Shown here: positions 1-7,308 of the stretch, one piece after another | How the letters are laid out: each line of letters starts with the position of its first letter | Numbering within the stretch: the stretch's first letter is position 1 | Source: Fusobacterium sp. | GTDB lineage: Bacteria; Fusobacteriota; Fusobacteriia; Fusobacteriales; Fusobacteriaceae | Assembly (NCBI GenBank): GCA_030527385.1 | Contig: JAUNAY010000026.1 | Location: 1 to 13,048, forward strand | Length of the DNA: 13,048 bases | Direction: 5' to 3' | The notes under the pieces: model-generated | What the model was told of the DNA's origin: nothing | Seen by the model: the letters and a program-made list of their open reading frames with translations, nothing else | The model's database searches: none | Program-made: the position numbers and the translations under genes

Positions 1-56
1 AAGAATTATTTGCACCAATAGCTGATGTAATAATTGGAGAAGTAGAAAAATTATAG
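1..56 (+). CDS. 3' end of an unidentified gene (partial)
   Basis: The frame that starts at base 3 stays open to a TAG at 54-56 and encodes the C-terminal tail ELFAPIADVIIGEVEKL. The gene continues off the left edge of the window. A bidirectional terminator follows directly, which fits the end of a real plus-strand gene converging on the antiporter gene. Seventeen residues are too few to name a family, so no function is proposed. Confidence 0.55.
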   Translation, partial: ELFAPIADVIIGEVEKL

Positions 57-63
57 AAATATT

Positions 64-100
64 AAAAACCCCCACCTTGTATAGCGAGATGGGGGTTTTT
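64..100. terminator. Bidirectional intrinsic terminator
   Basis: AAAAACCCCCA at 64-74 pairs with TGGGGGTTTTT at 90-100, and the stem is extended by CT/AG across one A-C mismatch. The A-run on the left and T-run on the right give a U-tract on either strand. It sits between the stop codon at 56 and the stop codon of the minus-strand antiporter gene at 103, so it can end both convergent transcripts. Confidence 0.9.
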
Positions 101-102
101 AC

Positions 103-1428
103 TTATTTGTTTGTTTTTAGACTTAATTTTTCATTGATGGAGAATAAAATAAAGATAATAGTAAATATAAATAATAGCATTTGATACCATAAAAGTGGCA
201 TAATATCAATAGGAGAAGCAGAACCTTTCGTAAATCCTATCATAATTAGCATTTGTGCTCCATAAGGAATAAGTCCTTGAAATATACACGAAAAAATATC
301 TAAAATGGCAGCACTTTCTTTTGGATCAACACTATATTTTTCAGCTATTTTTTTAGCAATAGAACCATTTATAATAATAGCTACTGTATTGTTAGCAACA
401 GCCATATCAGTAAAAGCAACTAAAAGCCCTATTCCAATCTTAGCACTTTTTTTACCAATTATAATTTTCTGAATTTGATCAATAAGCCATTGTATTCCTC
501 CAGCATTTGCACACATAGTAGCAAGTCCACCAGTTAATAAAGATAATAAGAAAATTTCGTTCATATTTGTGAAACCTTTGTATATCTCTTGAGTAAAAGT
601 TAAAAAATCAAAGGCATTATGATACATTCCTATCGCTCCAGAAAATAGAATTCCAGTAGTTAAGACAACAAATACATTTAGTCCAGAGATAGCTAAAACT
701 AGCACAGTAATATATGGTAAAACTTTTATAATATCAAATGGCAGAGTTTCAATTTGAGGTATGTTCAAAGGCTTTCCAAATACTAATAAAAGAATTACAG
801 TTATGATAGCAGCAGGTGCAGCAATATAAAGATTTGCTCTAAATTTATCACGCATTTCAACTCCTTGAGTTTTTGTTGCTGCTATTGTTGTATCAGAGAT
901 GACAGAAAGATTATCTCCAAACATAGCTCCCCCCATAACAGATGCTAAAATTAAGGGAAGAGGAACTCCACTTTTTTCAGCAAGTCCAATTGCAATAGGA
1001 GTAATTGAAACAATAGCTCCCACAGAAGTACCAGTGGCTGTTGAGATAAAAGCTGCTATTATAAAAAGTCCAGCAGCAAGAAAATGGGGTGGAATATATG
1101 TAAGTCCAAGATTTACTGTTGAACTGACACCACCCATTTTTTCAGTAACATTAGCAAAAGCACCAGCTAAAAGATATATAATACACATAGTAATTATGTC
1201 GTGATGTCCACACCCAGACAAAAAAGTATGAAATTTTTCAGAAATTTTTCCTTTAAAAAGAATAAATGCAGAGATTATCCCTACGAATATGGCAACAGGT
1301 GATGGAAATTGATAAAATGCCATATCAACACCTTTAAATTGTAAAAAACTTCCCACACCTAAATATAATATTACAAATATAAGCAGTGGAATTAACCCAA
1401 TAAAACTAGATTTTTTTTTATTATTCAC
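103..1428 (-). CDS. nhaC: NhaC-family Na+/H+ antiporter
   Basis: This is a 441-residue inner-membrane protein with about 11-12 hydrophobic segments after a short basic N-terminus (MNNKKKSS). The stretch at residues 166-185, GGAMFGDNLSVISDTTIAAT, matches the conserved FGD..S.ISDTT signature of the NhaC family, and its Asp and Ser residues are the likely ion-binding positions. Length is close to the usual 440-500 residues. The start codon is GTG (bases 1428-1426), preceded on the minus strand by a perfect AGGAGGT at 1439-1433. The gene is monocistronic, with its own candidate promoter and a shared terminator. NhaC relatives include Na+/H+ antiporters and malate/lactate-coupled exchangers, so the family is secure but the ion or solute exchanged is inferred. 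Confidence 0.9.
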   Translation of the reverse strand: MNNKKKSSFIGLIPLLIFVILYLGVGSFLQFKGVDMAFYQFPSPVAIFVGIISAFILFKGKISEKFHTFLSGCGHHDIITMCIIYLLAGAFANVTEKMGGVSSTVNLGLTYIPPHFLAAGLFIIAAFISTATGTSVGAIVSITPIAIGLAEKSGVPLPLILASVMGGAMFGDNLSVISDTTIAATKTQGVEMRDKFRANLYIAAPAAIITVILLLVFGKPLNIPQIETLPFDIIKVLPYITVLVLAISGLNVFVVLTTGILFSGAIGMYHNAFDFLTFTQEIYKGFTNMNEIFLLSLLTGGLATMCANAGGIQWLIDQIQKIIIGKKSAKIGIGLLVAFTDMAVANNTVAIIINGSIAKKIAEKYSVDPKESAAILDIFSCIFQGLIPYGAQMLIMIGFTKGSASPIDIMPLLWYQMLLFIFTIIFILFSINEKLSLKTNK

Positions 1429-1469
1429 TAAGACCTCCTAAAATATATAATTTTTTACATACAATGAAA

Positions 1470-1498
1470 AGTTTAACAGAAAATATAGAAAAAATCAA
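1470..1498 (-). promoter_or_regulatory. Candidate promoter of the nhaC-family gene
   Basis: Read on the minus strand, TTGATT (1498-1493) is followed after 17 nt by TAAACT (1475-1470). Both hexamers are imperfect, but the spacing is ideal and the position, about 40-70 nt upstream of the GTG, is sensible. Random promoter-like matches are common in such AT-rich spacers. Confidence 0.4.
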
Positions 1499-1519
1499 TA
1501 AAAGAAAAGGGATAAAGCT

Positions 1520-1548
1520 TTGACTTTATTTGTTAAAAATAGTAAAAT
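1520..1548 (+). promoter_or_regulatory. Promoter of the EamA transporter gene
   Basis: TTGACT (1520-1525) and TAAAAT (1543-1548) are separated by exactly 17 nt. The predicted transcription start is near 1555, about 30 nt before the ATG at 1585. The site faces away from the nhaC promoter in the 156-bp divergent spacer. Confidence 0.7.
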
Positions 1549-1584
1549 TAAGAGTAAAATTTTAGGGAAAGGAAATAATTAGAG

Positions 1585-2466
1585 ATGAAATCAAAATCAT
1601 TACCATTTATTATACTGTTTTTTGCAGTATTTTTTTTATCAACATCAGCGATTTTTGTAAGAATAGCAGGAGCTCCAGCATCAATAACAGCATTTTATAG
1701 ATTGCTATTTACAACTTTAGCTCTTGTACCAGTTTTAATTTTAAAAGAGGAAAATAGGAAAGAGTTAGGAAATTTAAACTTTAAGCAGTTAGGAATGGGA
1801 ATTCTTTCAGGTTTTTTATTATCTGTTCACTATGTATTGTGGTTTGAATCTTTAAATTATACATCGGTGGCAAGTTCAACTGTTATAGTTTGTTTACAAC
1901 CTCTATTTGCTTTGATAGGAGGATATTTTATCTTTAAGGAAAAATATTCTAAATTGGCATTATCGGGGTGCTTAATAGCTATATTTGGATCTGTTGTAAT
2001 AGGTTGGGGAGATTTACAAATAAGTAATGAAGCTCTTTTAGGAGATATAATGGCACTTGTGGCAGCTGCTATAATAGCTGGATATTTTATGGTTGGACAA
2101 CATATTAGAAAGACATTATCAGCAGTTCCATATTCAATAGTAAGTTTTGGAAGTGGATCAATATTTTTAGCAATTTATTCATTATTACTAGATCAAAGCT
2201 TTGTTGGTTATTCTATGAAAACTTGGGGAGCATTTTTAGGACTTGCAGTAGTGGCTACTATCTTAGGACAGTTTATATTTACGTGGCTTTTAAGATGGCT
2301 TAGTGCTTCAGTAATATCTATGAGCATATTAGGAGAAGCAGTAGGAACTTGTATTCTTAGTTATTTTATTCTTTCAGAAAAAATAAGTTTACAACAGGGA
2401 ATAGGAATAATAATAATTTTGTTTGGGCTTGGAATTTTTTTAAGTCAAAGCAATAAGAAAAAATAA
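1585..2466 (+). CDS. EamA/DMT-family transporter
   Basis: This 293-residue membrane protein has about ten hydrophobic helices arranged as two EamA repeats, roughly residues 5-143 and 150-288. Each repeat ends in the usual hydrophobic helix and short basic tail (the C-terminus is SQSNKKK). The stretch around residues 86-120, WFESLNYTSVASSTV then LQPLFALIGGYFIFKEK, is typical of the first repeat. The second repeat has the matching SVISMSILGEAVGTCILSYF near 242-261. The start ATG follows GGGAAAGGA at 1564-1572, about 12 nt away, a modest ribosome site. Drug/metabolite transporters of this type usually export amino acids, nucleobase derivatives or similar small molecules. Nothing here identifies the substrate. 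Lying next to the riboflavin operon does not make it a riboflavin carrier, because that operon has its own promoter. Confidence 0.92.
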   Translation: MKSKSLPFIILFFAVFFLSTSAIFVRIAGAPASITAFYRLLFTTLALVPVLILKEENRKELGNLNFKQLGMGILSGFLLSVHYVLWFESLNYTSVASSTVIVCLQPLFALIGGYFIFKEKYSKLALSGCLIAIFGSVVIGWGDLQISNEALLGDIMALVAAAIIAGYFMVGQHIRKTLSAVPYSIVSFGSGSIFLAIYSLLLDQSFVGYSMKTWGAFLGLAVVATILGQFIFTWLLRWLSASVISMSILGEAVGTCILSYFILSEKISLQQGIGIIIILFGLGIFLSQSNKKK

Positions 2467-2502
2467 AATAAAAAAAGTTGACTAACTAAGTTAAATAATT
2501 AT

Positions 2503-2531
2503 TTGCAATTTAAAGAAAGTTGTGCTATTAT
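2503..2531 (+). promoter_or_regulatory. Promoter of the riboflavin operon
   Basis: TTGCAA (2503-2508) and TATTAT (2526-2531) are separated by 17 nt. The predicted start near 2538 lies about 18 nt upstream of riboswitch helix P1, which gives the usual short leader. Another TTGACT at 2478 has no -10 partner and was not used. Confidence 0.75.
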
Positions 2532-2555
2532 CAAAGTATCAATAATAAAATAATT

Positions 2556-2672
2556 ATCTTCAGGGCAGGGTGAGCAGCAGCAATTCCCGACCGGCGGTAA
2601 AGTCCGCGAAGATCTTGGCGATCTTGATTTGGTGAAATTCCAAAACCGACAGTAGAGTCTGGATGGAAGAAG
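2556..2672 (+). promoter_or_regulatory. FMN riboswitch (RFN element), aptamer domain
   Basis: The conserved RFN blocks appear in order: AGGGCAGGGTG (2562-2572), ATTCCCGACCGGCGG (2583-2597), AGTCCGCG (2601-2608), GGTGAAATTCCAAAACCGAC (2631-2650) and AGTAGAGTCTGGATGG (2651-2666). P1 forms between TCTTC (2557-2561) and GAAGA (2666-2670). The variable P4 arm is a perfect hairpin, AAGATC (2609-2614) with GATCTT (2620-2625). Binding of flavin mononucleotide is known to turn off rib operons of this architecture. The L2 loop is odd: eight bases, GCAGCAGC at 2574-2581, interrupt the usual GGGTGA-AATTCCC. I could not identify a convincing antiterminator helix by eye. Confidence 0.97.
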
Positions 2673-2714
2673 AGAAAAGATATCTTTTTTTGATTGTCTT
2701 TTTTATGCTTTTAC

Positions 2715-2739
2715 AGCCCGGAGTGTATCTGGGCTTTTT
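2715..2739 (+). terminator. Riboswitch-controlled intrinsic terminator
   Basis: AGCCCGGA (2715-2722) pairs with TCTGGGCT (2728-2735), an 8-bp stem containing one G-U pair, with a 5-nt loop and T5 at 2735-2739. It lies between the FMN aptamer and ribH, the standard place for the expression platform. FMN-bound RNA should favour this hairpin and stop transcription before the operon. GGGC at 2563-2566 could compete for GCCC in the 5' arm, but only over 4 bp. Confidence 0.85.
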
Positions 2740-2765
2740 ATTTGTCCTGAAACAGAGGAGGAAAA

Positions 2766-3227
2766 ATGAAAGTATTAGAAGGAAATTATTCAGGTAGAGG
2801 ATTAAAAGTTGGAATTATTGCAGCAAGATTTAATGAGTTTATCACATCTAAATTGATAGGTGGAGCAGAAGATGCACTTGTTAGACACGAAGTTGCAAAA
2901 GACGATATTGAATTAGCTTGGGTGCCTGGAGCATTTGAAATTCCTTTAGTGGCAAAAAAAATGGCAAAGTCAGGAAAATATGACGCAATAATTACTCTAG
3001 GAGCAGTAATTAAAGGATCAACACCACATTTTGATTATGTTTGTGCAGAAGTATCTAAAGGAGTTGCTTCTGTAAGCCTTGAAAGTGAAATTCCAGTAAT
3101 ATTTGGAGTTTTAACTACAAATACAATAGAGGAAGCTATTCAAAGAGCTGGAACAAAAGCAGGAAATAAAGGGTTTGATGCAGGTGTTACAGCAATAGAA
3201 ATGGTAAATCTATTAAAGGGGATGTAA
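2766..3227 (+). CDS. ribH: 6,7-dimethyl-8-ribityllumazine synthase
   Basis: RibH condenses 5-amino-6-ribitylaminouracil with 3,4-dihydroxy-2-butanone 4-phosphate to give 6,7-dimethyl-8-ribityllumazine, the next-to-last step of riboflavin synthesis. The 153-residue length is typical. Visible landmarks are RFNEFIT (21-27), PGAFEIP (54-60), GAVIKGSTPHFDYV (79-92, with the catalytic His at 88) and GVLTTNTIEEAIQRAGTKAG (114-133), which holds phosphate-site residues. Family members usually have TTDT where this has TTNT. The ATG follows AGAGGAGG at 2754-2761 with good spacing. It is the first gene after the riboswitch. In Bacillus-type operons ribH is last, so the order here is rearranged. In the cytosol it probably forms the usual pentameric or icosahedral assembly. 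Confidence 0.98.
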   Translation: MKVLEGNYSGRGLKVGIIAARFNEFITSKLIGGAEDALVRHEVAKDDIELAWVPGAFEIPLVAKKMAKSGKYDAIITLGAVIKGSTPHFDYVCAEVSKGVASVSLESEIPVIFGVLTTNTIEEAIQRAGTKAGNKGFDAGVTAIEMVNLLKGM

Positions 3228-3229
3228 TT

Positions 3230-4306
3230 ATGAATGTAAAGCATATGGAGAGAGCTTTAGAGCTTGCTTTAAAGGGAGAGGGAAAAGTTAATCCCAATCC
3301 TTTGGTAGGAGCTGTTGTAGTAAAAGATGGAAAAATAATAGGGGAGGGATATCATAAAAAATATGGTGGACCTCACGCTGAAGTTTTCGCTTTAGAAGAA
3401 GCTGGAGAAGACGCAAGGGGAGCAGATATTTATGTAACTTTAGAACCTTGTTCACATTATGGGAAAACACCTCCGTGTGCAAAAAAAATTATAGAAATGG
3501 GAATAAAAAGATGCTTCATAGCATCTTTAGATCCCAATCCTTTAGTGGCAGGTAGAGGGATAAAAATGATGCAAGATGCAGGAATAGAAGTAGTTACAGG
3601 AATTTTAGAAAAAGAAGCTATGGAGATGAATAGAGTTTTTATGAAGTATATCTCAAAAAAAATACCATATCTTTTTTTAAAGTGTGGAATTACTCTTGAT
3701 GGCAAAATTGCAAGTAGAACTGGTAATTCTAAGTGGATAACAAATGAAATTTCAAGGGAAAAAGTTCAAAAATTAAGAAATCGATATATGGGAATAATGG
3801 TTGGCATAAATACTGTATTAGCTGATGATCCAAGTCTAACAGCAAGAATAGAAAATGGAAGAGATCCATATAGAATAGTGATAGATCCTAAGTTAGAAAT
3901 TCCATTATTTTCAAAATTTGTAAATTTTAAAGATGGAAAAAGTATTTTAATTACTTCAAAATTTGAAGAAGAAAATAAAAAAATAGAGAATTTAAGAGAA
4001 AAAAATGTTAAAATAATATTTTTAGATGGAAGAGAGTTTAAAATAAAAGATATTTTAGAAAAAATAGGAGCAGAGGGAATAGATAGTATTCTTTTAGAGG
4101 GAGGAAGTTATCTTATTTCTAAAGCTTTTGAAGAGAATGTAATTGATGGAGGAGAGATTTTTATAGCTCCAAAAATTTTAGGTGATGAGAAAGCAATTCC
4201 TTTTATAAAAGGATTTAATTTTGAAAATATAGATGATGGTTTTCATTTAGGGAATGTAAAGATAAATAGCTATGGTGATAATGTATCTTTAGAATTTTAT
4301 AGATAG
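3230..4306 (+). CDS. ribD: Bifunctional diaminohydroxyphosphoribosylaminopyrimidine deaminase / 5-amino-6-(5-phosphoribosylamino)uracil reductase
   Basis: RibD performs the deamination and then the NADPH-dependent side-chain reduction of the GTP cyclohydrolase II product. The N-terminal domain (about 1-145) is a CDA-fold zinc deaminase: HAEV at 49-52 gives the zinc His and catalytic Glu 51, and the PCSHYGKTPPC stretch at 73-83 gives Cys 74 and Cys 83. The C-terminal reductase (about 146-358) shows LKCGITLDGKIA (150-161) and LLEGGSYL (288-295). The 358-residue length is normal and both domains look intact. The ATG lies 2 nt after the ribH stop, with AGGGGATG at 3216-3223 as the ribosome site, so translation is probably coupled. 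Confidence 0.97.
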   Translation: MNVKHMERALELALKGEGKVNPNPLVGAVVVKDGKIIGEGYHKKYGGPHAEVFALEEAGEDARGADIYVTLEPCSHYGKTPPCAKKIIEMGIKRCFIASLDPNPLVAGRGIKMMQDAGIEVVTGILEKEAMEMNRVFMKYISKKIPYLFLKCGITLDGKIASRTGNSKWITNEISREKVQKLRNRYMGIMVGINTVLADDPSLTARIENGRDPYRIVIDPKLEIPLFSKFVNFKDGKSILITSKFEEENKKIENLREKNVKIIFLDGREFKIKDILEKIGAEGIDSILLEGGSYLISKAFEENVIDGGEIFIAPKILGDEKAIPFIKGFNFENIDDGFHLGNVKINSYGDNVSLEFYR

Positions 4307-4310
4307 TTTA

Positions 4311-4322
4311 GGAAGGAGAGTG
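4311..4322 (+). promoter_or_regulatory. Crowded ribosome site that leaves the ribE start uncertain
   Basis: GGAAGGAG (4311-4318) ends one base before the GTG at 4320. If AGGA (4310-4313) is used, spacing to GTG is normal. If the stronger AGGAG (4314-4318) is used, the start could instead be the ATT at 4329, which would give the family's canonical N-terminus (M)FTGLVEE. Confidence 0.5.
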
Positions 4323-4979
4323 ATTTCTATTTTTACAGGACTTGTTGAGGAGATGGGAGAAGTTCTTAATATTGAAAATGGAGAGAAATCTCTTAAAATT
4401 AAGATAAAATGTAAAAAAGTGTTGGAAAAAAGTAAAATTGGTGATAGTATAGCTACTAATGGAACTTGTTTAACAGCAGTTGAGTTGGGGGCAGATTTTT
4501 TTACAGCTGATTGTATGTATGAAACAGTAAAAAGAACAAATTTAAAAAGATTGAAGATTGGAGATAGAGTGAATCTTGAAAAATCAATAACTTTGTCAAC
4601 TCCTTTAGGTGGGCATCTTGTGACAGGTGATGTGGATTGTGAGGGAAGTATAGTTTCTATTACTCAAGAGGGAATAGCAAAAATTTATGAGATAGAAGTA
4701 GATAGAAAATATATGAAATATGTTGTAGAAAAAGGAAGAGTGACACTTGATGGAGCTAGTCTAACTGTGATGAAAATGTCAGAAAAAACATTTAGCGTTT
4801 CGCTTATTCCTCACACTCAAGAAATGGTAACCTTAGGAAGAAAAAATGTTGGAGATTTTATAAATGTTGAAACTGATCTGATTGGAAAATATGTTGAAAG
4901 ATTACTTTCTTTTTCTTCCAAAGAGGAAAAAAAAGAAAGTGGCATAACAATGGAATTTTTATTAGAAAATGGATTTTAA
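4320..4979 (+). CDS. ribE: Riboflavin synthase, alpha subunit
   Basis: Riboflavin synthase dismutates two 6,7-dimethyl-8-ribityllumazine molecules into riboflavin and the RibD product. The 219-residue protein shows the internal duplication of the family: IFTGLVEE, then ATNGTCLTAV (45-54) in the first lumazine-binding barrel, and MKYVVEKGRVTLDGASLTV (132-150) in the second. Length fits, with a slightly extended acidic/basic tail after about residue 198. The GTG at 4320 adds MIS before the canonical IFTG; a rare ATT start at 4329 is possible. In the segment GGHLVTGDVD (97-106), residue 104 is Asp (codon GAT at 4629-4631) where many homologues have His. The gene lies 13 nt after ribD and 14 nt before the preferred ribBA start. 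Confidence 0.95.
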   Translation: MISIFTGLVEEMGEVLNIENGEKSLKIKIKCKKVLEKSKIGDSIATNGTCLTAVELGADFFTADCMYETVKRTNLKRLKIGDRVNLEKSITLSTPLGGHLVTGDVDCEGSIVSITQEGIAKIYEIEVDRKYMKYVVEKGRVTLDGASLTVMKMSEKTFSVSLIPHTQEMVTLGRKNVGDFINVETDLIGKYVERLLSFSSKEEKKESGITMEFLLENGF

Positions 4980-4993
4980 GGGGTGAATAGTTG

Positions 4994-6187
4994 ATGTTAG
5001 ATAGAATAGAAGATGCTTTAGAAGAGTTAAAAGCAGGAAGATCAATAATCGTAGTAGATGACGAAAATCGTGAAAATGAAGGAGACATAATCTGTTCTGC
5101 AGAGTTTGCAACTCCAGAAAATGTAAATCTTATGGCAGCTTATGCAAGAGGATTAATCTGTATGCCAATGTCTAAAGAGTATGTAGAAAAACTTGAACTG
5201 CCTCAAATGTGCAGTGAAAATACAGATAATCATTCCACAGCCTTTACAGTATCAATAGATCATATTGATACAACAACAGGAATATCAGCTTATGAACGTT
5301 CAATAACAGCATTAAAAGTTGTAGAAGATGGTGCTAAGCCAAAAGATTTTAGAAGACCTGGGCATATGTTCCCATTAAAAGCTAAAGATGGTGGAGTTCT
5401 TGAAAGAAATGGACACACAGAAGCCACTGTTGATCTTATGAGATTAGCAGGATTAAAACCAGTAGGGTTATGTTGTGAAATTATGAACGAAGATGGAACA
5501 ATGGCAAGAATGGACGATTTAGAAATTTTTGCTAAAAAACATAATTTAAAAATGATCTCTATAGAAGATTTACAAAAATATAGAAAAAAGAATGAACAAT
5601 TAATGAAGATAGAAGTAGAAGCAAAGATGCCTACACCTCAAGGAAACTTTGTTATTGTTGGGTTTGATAACAAACTTGATGGAAAGGAACATATTGCTTT
5701 AACAAAGGGAGATTTAAAAGGAAAAGAAAATGTTCTTATCAGAATACACTCTGAATGTTTCACTGGAGATATTTTAGGATCATTGAGATGTGATTGCGGT
5801 TCTCAATTAAAAAGAGCGATGAAAAGAGTAAATGAAGAGGGAGAGGGAGTAGTTTTATACTTAAGACAAGAGGGAAGAGGAATAGGACTTATTAATAAAT
5901 TAAAAGCTTATACTCTTCAAGAGCAAGGAGCAGACACAGTAGAGGCAAATGTAAAATTAGGTTTTGAACCAGATATGAGAGATTATGCTATTGCAGCTCA
6001 AATGATAAAAGCATTGGGAATAAAATCTGTAAGAATTATGACAAATAACCCTGAAAAAATAAAAGGACTTGAAGAGTATGGAGTAGTTGTAACTGGACGT
6101 GAAGCTATTGAAACTGGTTTTAATGAAACAAATGAAAAATATATGAAAACTAAAAAAGAAAAAATGGGGCATATTCTTCATTTTTAA
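4994..6187 (+). CDS. ribBA: Bifunctional 3,4-dihydroxy-2-butanone 4-phosphate synthase / GTP cyclohydrolase II
   Basis: This enzyme makes both riboflavin precursors, from ribulose 5-phosphate and from GTP. The N-terminal RibB domain (1-about 199) has the acidic loop DDENRENEGD (22-31), RPGHMFPL near 121-128 and GHTEATVDLM (140-149). The C-terminal RibA domain (about 205-397) has the zinc cysteines 255, 266 and 268 in ECFTGDILGSLRCDCG, then LRQEGRGIGL (290-299) and a KMGH motif near the end. Both domains have their key residues, unlike the half-dead RibBA copies found in some bacteria. I chose ATG 4994 because AAGGGGTGA (4978-4986) is well spaced from it. The TTG three bases upstream would add only one residue. 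It is the last gene of the rib operon. Confidence 0.97.
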   Translation: MLDRIEDALEELKAGRSIIVVDDENRENEGDIICSAEFATPENVNLMAAYARGLICMPMSKEYVEKLELPQMCSENTDNHSTAFTVSIDHIDTTTGISAYERSITALKVVEDGAKPKDFRRPGHMFPLKAKDGGVLERNGHTEATVDLMRLAGLKPVGLCCEIMNEDGTMARMDDLEIFAKKHNLKMISIEDLQKYRKKNEQLMKIEVEAKMPTPQGNFVIVGFDNKLDGKEHIALTKGDLKGKENVLIRIHSECFTGDILGSLRCDCGSQLKRAMKRVNEEGEGVVLYLRQEGRGIGLINKLKAYTLQEQGADTVEANVKLGFEPDMRDYAIAAQMIKALGIKSVRIMTNNPEKIKGLEEYGVVVTGREAIETGFNETNEKYMKTKKEKMGHILHF

Positions 6188-6210
6188 TTAAATAAATAAA
6201 AAAAATAGAT

Positions 6211-6253
6211 AAGTGACTAGCTAGGAGAGATTGGAGAAGTTAGTCACTTTTTT
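6211..6253 (+). terminator. Terminator of the rib operon
   Basis: AAGTGACTAGCT (6211-6222) pairs with AGTTAGTCACTT (6238-6249) through one G-U pair, leaving a 15-nt loop, followed by six T (6248-6253). It lies 23 nt after the ribBA stop. A CTAGCTAG palindrome at 6217-6224 is part of the arm. Confidence 0.9.
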
Positions 6254-6277
6254 ATTTAAAATAAAAAGGGTAAGTTA

Positions 6278-6306
6278 TGGAAAAATAAGATATACCGTGA
6301 TATAAT
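6278..6306 (+). promoter_or_regulatory. Extended -10 promoter for the rluD-comF gene block
   Basis: A perfect TATAAT (6301-6306) is preceded by TG at 6298-6299, an extended -10. The -35 candidate TGGAAA (6278-6283) is weak but 17 nt away. The predicted start is near 6313, about 18 nt before the rluD-family ATG, giving a short leader. Confidence 0.7.
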
Positions 6307-6330
6307 TTAGAAAAAAGTAATGGAGAATAT

Positions 6331-7272
6331 ATGGAAAATATAAAAGAAACAATAACAGTACAAGCAAATGAAAATGATAAGGGAAAAAGAATAGATAGTT
6401 TCCTTAATGAAGTAATAGAAGATGCTACAAGATCATATATCCAAAAAATAATAGATGGAGGATATGTAGAGATTACAGGGAAAAAAAATACAAAAAGTGG
6501 AAATAAGTTAAAAGGAACAGAAACAATAGTAGTAAATCTTCCAGAAGATGAAACTTTGGATCTGATTCCAGAAAATATACCTCTTGAAATAATATATGAA
6601 GATTCAGATATTGTTGTAATAAATAAAGCTCCCAATATGGTGGTACACCCAGCACACGGAAATTATAATGGAACTTTAGTAAATGCTTTGTTATACCATA
6701 TAAAAGATCTTTCAACAATCAATGGCGTAATTAGACCAGGGATTGTTCATAGATTGGATAAAGATACAAGTGGTGTAATAGTTGTAGCTAAAAATGATGA
6801 AGCACATACAAATTTATCAGAGATGTTTAAAGAAAAAACTTTGGAAAAAACATATGTGTGTATAGCTAAAGGAATTTTTAAAGAAAAGAGTGGGAGAATT
6901 GAAACACTTATAGGAAGAGATCCAAGAGATAGAAAAAAGATGGCTGTTGTTACAGAAAATGGTAAAATAGCTATATCAAATTATGAAGTTTTAGATGAAA
7001 GTAAAAATTATTCACTTGTAAAAGTAAGAATTGAAACAGGAAGAACGCATCAAATAAGAGTGCATATGAAATCTTTAAATCACCCTATTTTAGGAGATTC
7101 TACCTATGGAAATAGTACAGATGGAATTAAAAGACAGATGTTACACTCTTATAGATTAAAATTTATACACCCAATAAGTAAAAAAGAGATGGTTGTTACA
7201 GCACCAATTCCAGAAGATTTTAAAAAAGCATTAAATTATGCAAATTTAAGTATAGAGAAGATAAATTTTTAA
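6331..7272 (+). CDS. rluD: RluD-family 23S rRNA pseudouridine synthase
   Basis: This enzyme isomerises specific uridines of 23S rRNA to pseudouridine. The 313 residues begin with an S4 RNA-binding domain (about 17-78). The RluA/RluD catalytic domain follows: GIVHRLDKDTSGVIVVAKN (137-155, with the catalytic Asp at 143) and GRTHQIRVHM (237-246). The ATG follows TGGAGA at 6321-6326. It opens a run of closely spaced plus-strand genes and is 36 nt from the preferred rnhB start. The S4-plus-catalytic arrangement fits RluD and RluC-like enzymes equally. RluD (helix 69 modification) is the usual annotation, but the target uridines cannot be read from sequence. Confidence 0.93.
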   Translation: MENIKETITVQANENDKGKRIDSFLNEVIEDATRSYIQKIIDGGYVEITGKKNTKSGNKLKGTETIVVNLPEDETLDLIPENIPLEIIYEDSDIVVINKAPNMVVHPAHGNYNGTLVNALLYHIKDLSTINGVIRPGIVHRLDKDTSGVIVVAKNDEAHTNLSEMFKEKTLEKTYVCIAKGIFKEKSGRIETLIGRDPRDRKKMAVVTENGKIAISNYEVLDESKNYSLVKVRIETGRTHQIRVHMKSLNHPILGDSTYGNSTDGIKRQMLHSYRLKFIHPISKKEMVVTAPIPEDFKKALNYANLSIEKINF

Positions 7273-7308
7273 AAATAGTTTAGAATGATTAGAAAGGTTG
7301 GAAATAGA

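Noticed and set aside
899..1204. A 101-codon open frame on the plus strand inside the NhaC-family gene
   Set aside because: It is antisense to a clear transporter gene, has no ribosome site, and its proline/alanine-rich translation looks like the reverse frame of hydrophobic codons.
2478..2506. TTGACT at 2478 as an alternative promoter for the rib operon
   Set aside because: No TATAAT-like hexamer lies 16-18 nt downstream, while TTGCAA/TATTAT at 2503-2531 has ideal spacing.
6252..6635. A 127-codon minus-strand open frame covering the rib terminator and the start of the rluD-family gene
   Set aside because: It runs over a terminator, a promoter and the S4 domain of a real gene, has no supporting ribosome site and resembles no family I recognise.
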